Of a DNA stretch of 64,000 nt, positions 37,853-47,850 are shown one piece after another. Each line of letters begins with the position of its first letter. Position 1 is the stretch's first letter. The stretch comes from Cloeon dipterum (lineage: Eukaryota > Arthropoda > Insecta > Ephemeroptera > Baetidae): contig NC_088790.1 of NCBI RefSeq assembly GCF_949628265.1, positions 9,304,545-9,368,544 of the forward strand, given 5' to 3'. A model generated the notes under the pieces. It saw nothing but the letters and a program-made list of their open reading frames with translations. It was not told the origin of the DNA and ran no database searches. The position numbers and the translations under genes were made by a program.

Positions 37853-38273
37853 TGACTTTGAAAAGTGGACAGTGCGGGATTCCAAATAAATTTGAAACAT
37901 TTCAGCATTTTATGATTTCAGCAAAAAAATAAGTTGTTTTCTTTCATCCAGCCTCAGAAATAGTTTTAACGAGAAAAATCATTTTCAAGAACATTCCTCT
38001 CAATTTAAATGTTGAAACTAATTTGGCCCCAGTTTGCTCTTGGTTTGTTTAAAAATTTGAGTCACAATATGTTATTTAATTTCAAATTGAATTGACGAAC
38101 TTGCTCAGCTTTGCGTGAATTTTCTAAGATTGGATAGCTATTAGTGAAATTTCGGGAGGAAAAGTTAAATAATTTGCTTTTGTACTGTATAGTGACTGTT
38201 TTTACCCTCTGGTCTCATTAAGAGAACTGCACCTCAAAAAAATGCACGAAGAGATGTTGTAATGTCTCTTTTA
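37853..38273. other. 3' flank of gene C
   Basis: Polyadenylation signal near 37886. From 38139 the sequence TAGCTATTAGTGAAATTTC matches the gene-B flank contained in the 386-bp repeat, which defines the ancestral arrangement. Confidence 0.5.
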
Positions 38274-39526
38274 GCAAGGTAAATCTTATGGTGATTAATT
38301 AAATACCTGTAAAAATTAAAAGGTACCCTCTGGTGTTCTTGACTAATCGAGACAAATACCGATTAATAATTGAAGAATTAATTAAAGCAGATTTAGCAGG
38401 ATCTTGCATGCATAATAAAAAACTGACGTGTAAGTTTCAGTTAACGTGTATTAATTAATTAAGAAAACCTCAATACTTGTGCATATGATTTTACAAATGA
38501 TATCAATTCAAATATTCACTCAAATCTTGATTCTTGTCAAGTCCTTTCACTTGTGTGTCTTTCAGTTCGTTACTTCACTTGCTTTTGTACTCACGGCTTG
38601 TTGACCTGGTCAGTTATGGACCTGAATGGTATTGCTTTGCTGATCACCTGTGCTGCTGGTGACCTCTTGTTCTCAGTGCAGTTTTGTTGTGGTTGCTTAT
38701 TGTTGAAAACAATGATTGTCTGCTTCACTTGAATGTACCTTTCCTGTGTGGGACAGGAAAAGTAGTTCTGCCCATTTGGCTTGGCTCGGACACAGGGAAA
38801 CCCACATAAAACCTGTATCGCAGAACTCACTCTCACCGCAGGTGCTGATAGGGCCTGATTGCTGAGTCTTTGGCCACAGTTAGCACTTTCACTGCACTTG
38901 GACAGACTGAGAAGACAGATGATGTCTTCTTAGTCTCGGGTGTCTCGAAAGACTGCTCTCCAAGATCTCGCCTCGTCCGCTCGGACGCAGCCTTCCTCTT
39001 GCTCCTTCGCAACAAACCTCCTTCAACTTGGTTGGTGGAAAATAACCAATTGTTGGGTCGTGAAATCTCATTGGTTCATATCGTTCATATAATAATGAAT
39101 AGCACTGTTTACAGAAACAATGCCTTGTCAAAAGGGTCGAGCACTCTCGCCCTTGTCATAAATCTACATTTTGTTATTATTCTATAAGCACACACATGTG
39201 CATGTCGAATTTGCTTATCCTGTTCGTACACAACAATAGTTTCCTTAGAAAAACACATCTGGACATCATACAGATAGGGACCGATTCTCATGGTCCTTTT
39301 TATACTCAAGATAAATCAATTTCTTTTAGCTGTCAAAGCTGGTGTTTTATATATCCCTGGTCACCCAAGGAGAATTATCATTGCACAAGTATTGAGTTCA
39401 TTTATTATTGGTTTTCCTTCGATTTAATTACCTATTTTATTGCACTATTTATAGCGAAATTTATTTTATACTTGCTAATATAGCATAGGTATATTACAAT
39501 GTGTCGAACAATTTACCTTAAATCCG
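38274..39526. mobile_element. 1.25-kb insertion with short terminal inverted repeats
   Basis: It interrupts flank sequence that is continuous at 28340-28370. It is bounded by TTTTA on both sides (38269-38273 and 39527-39531), a probable 5-bp target duplication. The ends contain AAGGTAAAT and ATTTACCTT. Minus-strand frames at 39015-38833 (basic, RRSKRKAASERTRR) and 38836-38591 are open. The latter has CGFPC followed by YFSCP, vaguely like a GRF-type zinc finger, but neither is a recognised transposase. A non-autonomous DNA element is the best guess. Confidence 0.5.
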
Positions 39527-39764
39527 TTTTAAAAAGGCAGCAATTCGCAGCCGTCATAAAAGTAAAAGGGATTTTTACTTCGTGCTAACTCTCGTGTCAG
39601 AAAAAGCATAATTTCTCTCTCAATGAGATTAGCTTATATTCATTAAAAAGTATGGCATTATTGAGGTTGTGCATTTTGTGAGGGATGAGGGCCACAGGGA
39701 GGGTGAGAGACAAGATTGACACGATTTAGTCACTTTTTCCCCTTTTTTTAATGTTTGTTTTGCA

Positions 39765-40690
39765 ACCGGAAATATCTTCATTACAATTCGCCAGTGAGAT
39801 TCGCATATCTATGACGACGCTTTTGATAGATTTGTAGTGGATGCGGAGCCGAGCTCCTACTGTTTTTTTTTCATTTTTGGTTCAGGGAATTGTTAAGCGT
39901 TATTTGTCAAAAATTCGTAAAAGCAACAGAGAGAATTTTAAATTTTAATCAGATTTCGACGGACTCGCGAGCAGTTAAGTCGCATTTCCAAGAATCAACC
40001 GGTCGAATCAACCGAGCGATTAAGTTTGAAGAACCCGGATCAATCGGGTAAATTCTATCTTCTATTTGAAGTTGTTCTTTATTTAATGTAGTTTGATTTA
40101 TCAAATTCATTTCTCTTCAAATGTTAATTGTTAAAGTTAAGAATTAAAAATTGCGTTGTTAAGAATTTTATTCTGATTTTTATTTTAATTCTGTTAAAGG
40201 TCCTTGTATACTCATAATCATAATCGACTGATTAAAGGAAGAAAACCTGTTCAAGACTCCGAGAGATATTTTTCAACCCCTTCCCCAAACATTCAAGTTT
40301 CATTTAGCTCACCTTACAAGAGGTATACGCAGGCTGTTGTGAATTAGGACTAAAACTTGCCTCGTTTTCCCAGCCAAAAAGATATTGATTGTGTGCTTGG
40401 CAGATTTGGTATAAACTCTAAACAGCTTTTATACCCGAAAATTTATATTAAGAATCACAAACGAATAATGGACTTGGACTGCCGCCAGCTTAAATGGAAG
40501 CCCTACAAAATCGCGATGGTGCAATTCTGACGGTCGGTTCTCGGTTGATGTATTTAAAGGCGTGCAACTCCGAAAACTGGTTCTTAATATGACAGTTTCA
40601 TTATGCAAGTTGGAATGGCAAATCTTATTTATGAGCAATCGTCGTCCTTGCGATGGGTTTGTTTGTTCACAAATGAAGTGCACTTCATGA
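39765..40690 (+). pseudogene. remnant of the C-terminal CTLD of a gene-E-like copy
   Basis: Three exon-like pieces match the last exons of gene E: CNRKYLHYNSP-like at about 39765-39800, ACCELGLKLAS at about 40315-40410, and WTWTAAS-like at about 40465-40670. Frames are broken: the middle piece has extra bases, the last has lost TGG codons and shifts frame, and a 458-bp insertion separates the first two. Flanking DNA to 42.87 kb also matches 52.1-54.87 kb. This is therefore the left end of a duplicated block that once held an E-type gene upstream of gene D. Confidence 0.75.
39833..40290. mobile_element. 458-bp unclassified insertion
   Basis: Compared with the undisturbed counterpart at 52230-52236, this block is inserted with ATT on both sides (39830-39832 and 40291-40293). 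It starts TGTAGTGG. No coding frame and no clear terminal inverted repeat was seen; the class is unknown. Confidence 0.5.
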
Positions 40691-41356
40691 CGATAAAAAT
40701 AATTCTATAAAAATTCCATCCATTCAGTCAGAACAAATAAAAAAATTACTGCGTTTTGTGAAATACATATTTTCCGAGAACTTTATATGACGCGTCATAA
40801 GTCTGTTTAGAAAATAAAAGCAATTTTTCTATTTTGATTGTTAGATATTTGTTTTTGTCCGGCAGGAAACCACAAAGGTACATAAAACAATACACATAGG
40901 CTATTACAAAGAATAAAAAATTAAATTGCATTAAAAACGCAAGCGGCTATCACCGCAATCTTGTCTCATTGTCGTTTTTTGTTCTAGTTATGTCTACAAT
41001 GGCAAGACAAAAACATTTATGTCCTTAATTCTCATATGATAAAAGTTGGACAAGAATCAACAGAAAATTTTTACGGATGACGGGATTGGTTAATTTAAAA
41101 TTTCTAAAAAATAATAATCAGCAATGTCAGATTACAGAATGTGAAATGGGAATTGCATTTGGATAACAAATATCATTAAAAACATTCATAAAAATTGTAG
41201 TGTACATCATGAACATAGTTTTCGTGGAAATACCTGCGCAAAGCTCAACATGTAGCTGGAAATTCCTTAATTACCATCATCAAAAAAGTATTGTGACTGC
41301 CATATAAAAACTTTTCCATCCATCGAGGCAGTCTGTATAGTTAGGACCACAGCAGA
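40691..41356. other. spacer and promoter of gene D
   Basis: Homologous to 52620-53340 before gene F. It contains the TATAAAAA box at 41303-41310 and an initiator-like GGCAGTCTG at about 41328. Nothing else was recognised. Confidence 0.55.
41303..41310 (+). promoter_or_regulatory. TATA box of gene D
   Basis: TATAAAAA lies 54 bases upstream of the ATG, with a conserved CGAGGCAGTCTG about 20 bases further on that fits an arthropod initiator. The same pair occurs before gene F. Confidence 0.6.
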
Positions 41357-44300
41357 ATGAAGGTTCAAAATCTTTACTGGATGTTATTGGCTATCCTATT
41401 GGTAAAAAAGAGAAAATTTTAAAACATTTTCAATCATTATTATATACAAATTAAACATCACAACACAGTCCATGACGATAGCAGAGAGTGCAAGAAAAGC
41501 AAAGATAAGTTCAGGTCTCTTTCATTAACTTATTATATCATATTTCTATCTAATGCATTGTATCCACTGCCGAACAGGCCGATTTAATAGGAAAACCGCC
41601 AGGAGGGCTACTATCATCAAGTGCTGCGGGTCCCGTTCATGCACAGACGCAGTTAACACCTCTGTTTCAGCACTTAAGTCCAATTGGACCATCGCTACAG
41701 ATGAAACAGTAATTAATTTTGTTATGTACCTAATGTGCGTATGATTGTGGTTTAATTTAGAGAACCACCGCAGATGCAAGTGAGACATTGGTAGAGTTAG
41801 AAGCTATTGCCATTACCGATCATGTGCAAGAAACTACCTCAACAGAGTATATTATCCAAAAACAAAAATTATACATTTTTAAACAATCAAATTGAATTTA
41901 TAAAAGGGCTGAAACTAGTTCTTCAACGTCTGCAACAACCACCTCTACGAGCAGCACGTCGACAACAACCAAAGCACCTACCAAAGAGGTTATCAAATTG
42001 CAATTTTTTAAATGCGCGCAGTAGTAACATAAATTCAGGAATTAATTCTTGGAACTTGTGACACATCCTTTGAGGCAGACGTACGCATGAAAAATAAACT
42101 GGAAATTTGAATAATAATTGTTGGTTGAAATTCTCAGCTACGTGTAATAAACACGGACGGATCTCTTAAAAGTAACTCATATATAATTTGGACCTTAATT
42201 AATCTATTCCCAAATGCTTCTATTTTCAGATCCAGAACAATACGGCTTTTGGGTGCATTCCTGTGGCACCCAGTTCGTCTTTGGAAAGTCATTGGTGATT
42301 ACATAGCAACGATAATTTAGAGGGAATAAAAAATATATTCTGCTTAGGCAACGTGGCGAGACAACTTTATAAAATGCCGGCAGATTGGAATGGAGCCGAT
42401 TTCCTTCGAAAACGAGACTAATTTAGAGTGCTTTAAAAATATGGGTAATTTCTCCAAGTTTGTTTTTGTGCGATAGGTTAAAAACAAAAATCAGTCTCCA
42501 AGTGGAAGTACAGCTCGAATTACTGGACGTCCGGTTTGCGTGTCAGCGCGAGCGAGTTTTCTTGGTGCAAAAAGGACGGATCGATCGCGGTTGACAAATC
42601 GAAATTGACATGGGCCGCTGGCCAACCAGACAACGTGAACAACACTGAAAATTGTGTCCACCTAAATGTTGTGAAAAGCAACTCTTCGTTTTACTTTTCG
42701 GACAGGACATGCACCGATCCACAAATATTCGCGTGCCAGGTTGAATTAAAATCTTTTATTTTCGTAGCACTAATAATTATTCGCATTTTTCAAAGGGTCC
42801 ACCAACGCCAGCTCCAGCGTGTTCTATGCCTGTTTGTCCAAATGTCACTTGCGAGAAAAATGTAAAAAGTCATAAATTTGTTTAATGCGCCTAACAACAC
42901 GACACTTAGTTATCTGAAATGATGGTTATGCAACTTGCTAAACTTTTATGTTGATCGCGTTGCATATCAGTCCATTCTTATCATCAAAGCCCTAAATCTC
43001 TTTTCAGGCAGCTCATTATTCAACAATTGGAACGTCTCAATTTTTAACCAGTTAATTATAAATTTAAATTAGCATTTGCGTGATTTTTTTCTTTTATATA
43101 TGAAATTTTTAGAGCCTGAACAACATGGAAGTTGGTTCACTATCAATGGTAGGACGTATCTCTACAGTTTTCAGGACGTGAAAACTACAGTATGTTGAAA
43201 TTTATTTTTACAACCTGGTATAATAAATATTCTTCATCGGGAAAACAGTTTCGTCATTTTTAATTTACTTACTAAGACAACTGATTCACTATGATGTGAC
43301 GTGAATTCGAATAATTTCATGCACAATCAGTTTTCAAGTGCAATGGCAGCGTGCTGTGAAATAGGAATGAGTTTACTCAGTTTGGAATACGACTACAAAT
43401 ACAAATCCGTTATTGAAGCTCTTAAAAGTAGAGGAATAAATTTAATAGGTCTAGCATATAGGATATAATATTTTTCATAGAAAATATTACGTCGAGTGAT
43501 TATTTCTGGACGTCTGGTTCCGACAAAGGGTGCGAGACAAATTACGGCTACTGCACGGCGAAGAGATTGCTTCGAAAAGAGGCAATTTGGGCATCAGGTC
43601 AACCGGACAATGCTGACGGAAACGAGAGTGCTGTTGCCGTATACATCACCGACGTGAAAGCTCAGTTGTTTGATTTCAACGAAGAGTCCAAATACAGATA
43701 CATTTGTGAGGCAAGTTTAAATAGTGAATGATCTTGTGTCTTGCTCTTATTTTATTGATCATGAATTTTAAATCTATATGTAGGCACGTGATACATCCAA
43801 AGCTAAATCAGGAGGATCTGCTGTGAGGGACGAGTGCGCTTCAATTTACAATGTCACTCAAGGTTTTAGTTTTTTTACTAGTTTGTTTCACATTTTATGA
43901 AATTGCATTTTAGCTGAAATCGACACCGTTCTGAACAACACAGAGAAACTTGATTTAAGATTAAAGGTTTCTGATATATTAACCTTAAAGTGAAATAATA
44001 TTTATTATTTGCAGTGCTTCTTGAAATGCTTGGGAGAAAATTCAGGCCTGGTATTATTATTATTAATCCTGCAGATCGGCTTTTTGCTGAAAAATTGGTG
44101 AATGGTTGTCTAGATGGTGAATGGGAAATTCTTAGAGAACGAGGTATTGGCTATTCTCGAAAATTTAGCCCATGGAAACCTGGACGATCTTCAAAAGAAC
44201 ATGGGCATCATGGACGATTGCGGAAAAGCGTCCAGTTAAAAAATTTCAGTCGAACCAATTTGATTTCTAAAACTAATTATTTGCAGCTGGCATGGACGAA

Positions 44301-45197
44301 TGTGACAAGGCGGCGCAAATGATAGGCTGCAGCAACGAGAAGGCGCCCGACGTTCTGAACGGCGTCATAATGGCCATGGATCAGTCGATGCCTGTGGTAT
44401 TTAGCAAACTGGTTGTGAAAAGCTAGCCTATGTTTTTAATATATGTATTTTCAGGTAAAAGCCCCTCTACCGCCGGAAGCATTTTGTTTTAATGCATCTG
44501 AATGTCCAGGCGCAGTATGTTAAATTAAATCAAAATGCATTTAATTACTTAATTGGCTGACAATCAATTGCATCTAGCCTCAATATGCGCAAGAAATAGC
44601 TGCTTGCAAAGGTTTGAATGATCTAATATTCATTTTCCACATTGAATTATATTAAACTCTTCCTTGTTGAAGTTTTTATTAAACAGATGAGTCTTATTTA
44701 TAGCTGACTGTCAGGTAACATTTGGATGGGTTAAGTTTTGCGGTACCACAAAATACTACCTAGAAGGAAGAACGGTAATAAGTTGAAACAAAAAATTTGG
44801 TTGTAGATTATTCTGTCTTCTTAGACTGATTTCCAAGGTGCATTTGTGAACTGCTGTAACTTGGGCATGAAATTACTATCAATCACGACTATTGAAGAGG
44901 TCAATTGCCTCGCAAGTTTTAGTTCGTATCCTTTAATACTTTCGATTAACAATGATTATTTAAAAAAATATTTTTTCAGCATATCCAAACCAAAATCAAT
45001 GGAGTTGGGTAGCGGTGAGCAAAGTCAACAGTATCACTCCACGTTGGTGTACTTCTGATAAGCCATTTAATAATTCCATTTTCGCCAGTTTTGCAGACAA
45101 TGCCCAATGCAATACATTTGCTTACATAACAAGTTCTAAAACGATGTCATACACAACCACAGCTCACACGTGGTATTCAATTTGTGTACAGATATGA
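41357..45197 (+). CDS. gene D: CTLD-CTLD-OBP-CTLD chimera, type I
   Basis: Twenty-five exons totalling 2265 nt (754 residues). Signal peptide 41357-41401 (MKVQNLYWMLLAILL); 41469-41514; basic exon 41578-41708 with IIKCCGSRSC; 41761-41846; Thr/Ser-rich 41907-41988; 42039-42080; 42138-42171. CTLD1 42230-42294, 42348-42444 and 42495-42739 with AAGQPDN. Linker 42796-42861 and 43008-43050. CTLD2 43113-43189, 43331-43427 and 43481-43710 with GQPDN. OBP 43784-44396. Linker 44455-44514 and 44578-44611. CTLD3 44704-44774, 44825-44921 and 44980-45197, ending SICVQI. The intron after CTLD2 uses a GC donor (43711). AATAAA at about 45238 follows the stop closely. The 5' half, up to exon 11, is nearly identical to gene F. 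Both QPD lectin domains look competent in sequence, although CTLD2 lacks the usual Cys of the ENC motif (NESAVAV). Confidence 0.93.
43784..44396 (+). other. OBP domain of gene D
   Basis: Exons 43784-43862, 43914-43966, 44015-44050, 44114-44234 and 44287-44396 total 399 nt. The six cysteines are in classical OBP spacing, with CFLKC and CDKAAQMIGC. Confidence 0.9.
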
Positions 45198-45476
45198 AAA
45201 GTTTAAAAATAGAGAGCAACATGATGTGTTGGTTACCAATAAAGCTTGAAAAGTTTTGGCATCAAGTTTTTTCAACAATTTTTTCCCAATTGAATAATAA
45301 AAACCGAAAACCTTGACAACAATTTCAGTCAGCAAATTCTTAGGTAAGGGGTGGTAAAAACTCTGGGTCAATTTAAGAAATCGTAAAGAGTTGATTAGCC
45401 ATGAATTTATTGACTGCATCATTTTCTGGCAGACAATAAGGCCATGTTTAATGTCTTTAATTCTCAATGCAACTGA

Positions 45477-45610
45477 AAGTATGATGCAGTATGTTCAATT
45501 AAAGAATACTTTTAATTACTTAATTGGCTGACAATCAATTGCATCAAGCCTCAATATGCATAAGAAATAGCTGCTTGCAAATGTTTGAATGATCTAACGT
45601 TGCAGATTAA
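45477..45610 (+). repeat. displaced copy of the gene D linker-exon region
   Basis: About 130 bp duplicating 44507-44640, including the mini-exon PQYA.EIAAC with its acceptor changed (CATCAAGCC in place of CATCTAGCC). It lies downstream of the gene D polyadenylation signal, so it is not expected to be used. Confidence 0.65.
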
Positions 45611-46208
45611 TTAATTTTTGAGTATGCTTAAAATCGTGTGTATATTGGAAAGTCTAGTCTGATTTATTTGTTTTTGAGTGGCCTAAAATGAACCGCTAGG
45701 TCGTCAGAATAAAGAACCAAGTTTAGAAAAAGAGAAGTATATTTTTTTTTAAATTGATAACTAGATTTGCTTTTCCTCTCACCGAAAACTGCAGTAAGGG
45801 GGGGGGGGAGTTCGGCACGCCCGCGATAGTCGTCCAGAGTTTTTAAAAAGCCGTGTGCTAGACAAACAGGCACAAGCTTTTAACACGGCATGCTTGTCAC
45901 AGCTTACATTATCTTCTGTGTAAAATAAAATAATTTCATACTGAAGCCCTTCCTGACTGTGTTTGTAAGCTTTGTGATAAGACTTCTAACATTTTCTGAG
46001 CTGTGATAGAAATCAGATGAGTCTGACCCATGCTGCAAAATTAACAGCTGAATTGACTGACCCAAATATTATTATTATATATTCTGTTGTACACAACTTT
46101 GTGTTTAAATAAATTGATTAAATAATTTGTAAAAAAACCTAACATTTTATAACTTACGGAAACAACTCGAACATTATGGAAATTATCAATTTTAATATGC
46201 TGTTTTTA
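45611..46208. other. spacer after gene D
   Basis: AT-rich, with a G-run at about 45798-45809. No supported gene was seen. Confidence 0.45.
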
Positions 46209-46216
46209 AATATGTT

Positions 46217-47452
46217 TAGGGTTGGGAAACTTAGACTGTTTTTTTGTACAAAATAGTCGACTATTTCTAGACGCTTTTTGCCCTCAAAAATACTGTTTTT
46301 TAGACGGTTTTTGGTGATTTAGACGGTTTTAGACTGTTTTGAGAAGGCTAATTTCTGGTGCCAATTTCTTGCATTTTCAATATTTTTTCAGTTTTTCTTT
46401 CAATTATTTAAATTATGGGCCAAATAATTCAATTAAATATTACCAAAGTTCCTTGGAAAAAACAGGAAAATGTACTTATACAATGAATTTTTATTATTTT
46501 TTTGTCGCCCAAATGAAACCACCGACGACATATCTAATAGAGCCCTGCACGGGTGTAAGAGTGCGGGTTTTAACTGCACCGCGTGGCGGGTTGGTTTAAT
46601 TTTTTGTCATTTCTGGTGGGTGCGGTGCGGTTGCGGGTTCATACACTAAAAACCATGAAATATTTTGTGAAGTGGCCAACAGATGGCGCCACAGTAAACT
46701 TTCAATTTTAAGGCACTTGCATACTTAATCCTACCACCGTGCATTCTTCACTTTACATTTTTTTCTTTTAACATGCTGAAAACCAACATCGGTTAAGCTA
46801 AACGGCGTAGAATCGTGAAAAACAATTTTATAAATTTAAAATATTTTCCGACGTTTCTACGGCAAATGGCTGGATTGATTTTGGTTTTCAGCACGTCAAA
46901 AGAAAGCATATTAAGTAAAGAATGCACAGTAGCAGGATTGAGTCTGAAATCGCAGCGGAAGTGCCTTAAAATTAAATTTATTACGAAAGTATACGGTTGG
47001 CGGCTTCGAACACTAAGCGCTTAAGGGTGAATTGCAAAATTTATAATATGAAGTTGCCGGTTTAAAAACCCGCGGTTGCAGGGTTTTTGGAACACTCGTC
47101 AACGCGGGTGCGGGTTAAAATTTAGAATTCCGTGGGTGGGTGTAGGTGAAAAAAAATCCACCCGTGCAGAGATGGCTCTGGGAGCCTAGATAATCGCAGC
47201 AAATCAACGTTGCATTCTGTTATATTGTATAATTTGAGAATTTCCCCAGCACACGGCCTATTTTGGGGGATTTTAGACGGTTTTAGACTGTTTCAGGCGG
47301 GTTTAGACGATTTTTGGCAATTTAGACGGTTTTAGACGATTTTAAGTGGGTGTCAATCGTCATCATTTTTCATGATTCGTGAAGATTTCATGTTTTTGGA
47401 AAGAAATATAGCACAGAAAAAAATAGTCGATCGTCTAAGTTTCCCAACCCTA
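46217..47452. mobile_element. non-autonomous hAT-type DNA transposon
   Basis: The terminal inverted repeats are TAGGGTTGGGAAACTTAGAC and its complement, flanked by a perfect 8-bp direct repeat AATATGTT (46209-46216 and 47453-47460). The 8-bp duplication and the TAGGG-type terminus are hallmarks of the hAT superfamily. Subterminal motifs of the TTTAGACGGTTTTAGAC kind are repeated at both ends. There is no transposase frame. The middle (about 46540-47190) looks like a second inserted element with ends CTGCACGGGTG, and within it 46695-46980 is an imperfect hairpin. Confidence 0.85.
46695..46980. repeat. nested imperfect foldback inside the hAT element
   Basis: The arms share AATTTTAAGGCACTT, GTGCATTCTT and GCTGAAAACCAA in opposite orientations around a central spacer, like an old MITE. 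It is flanked further out by the CTGCACGGGTG inverted pair at about 46546 and 47162. Confidence 0.55.
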
Positions 47453-47850
47453 AATATGTTGAAAATGTGCACCCCTGCTTTTGACATACAGACAGCATAA
47501 TAAGCCATGTGTGCTCAATAAAAACGTGAACGATTAGCATACGACAGCACTAGCCGCAATGAGTTGGACCAACCCTTTATAAAGGACTACATATAACTGC
47601 TACCCTTGCACTGGTGTATTTGTAAGGAGAAAACGCGTGTTATGCGATTATTACTCATATAAAATTTTGTAGAAAATTATTTAGGCGGTATTCCCCCAAT
47701 TGGGTTGAGTCAGGGAAACTCGATGCCATTCAGGAAATTGAAACAAAACACAGGAAGGGCGTATATGGCTGACACGGCCGATACGAATGATGGCTAACAG
47801 AGAAAAGTGCACACCTGCCGTATCTGTCAGTGGTGCCCTGACGCAACATC

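Noticed and set aside
43441-43480. Extending CTLD2 frames upstream into the preceding intron (frames starting MSHAFEME in A and F)
   Set aside because: The upstream part is intronic; acceptors just before the VTSSDYFW segment restore phase with the previous exon in every copy.
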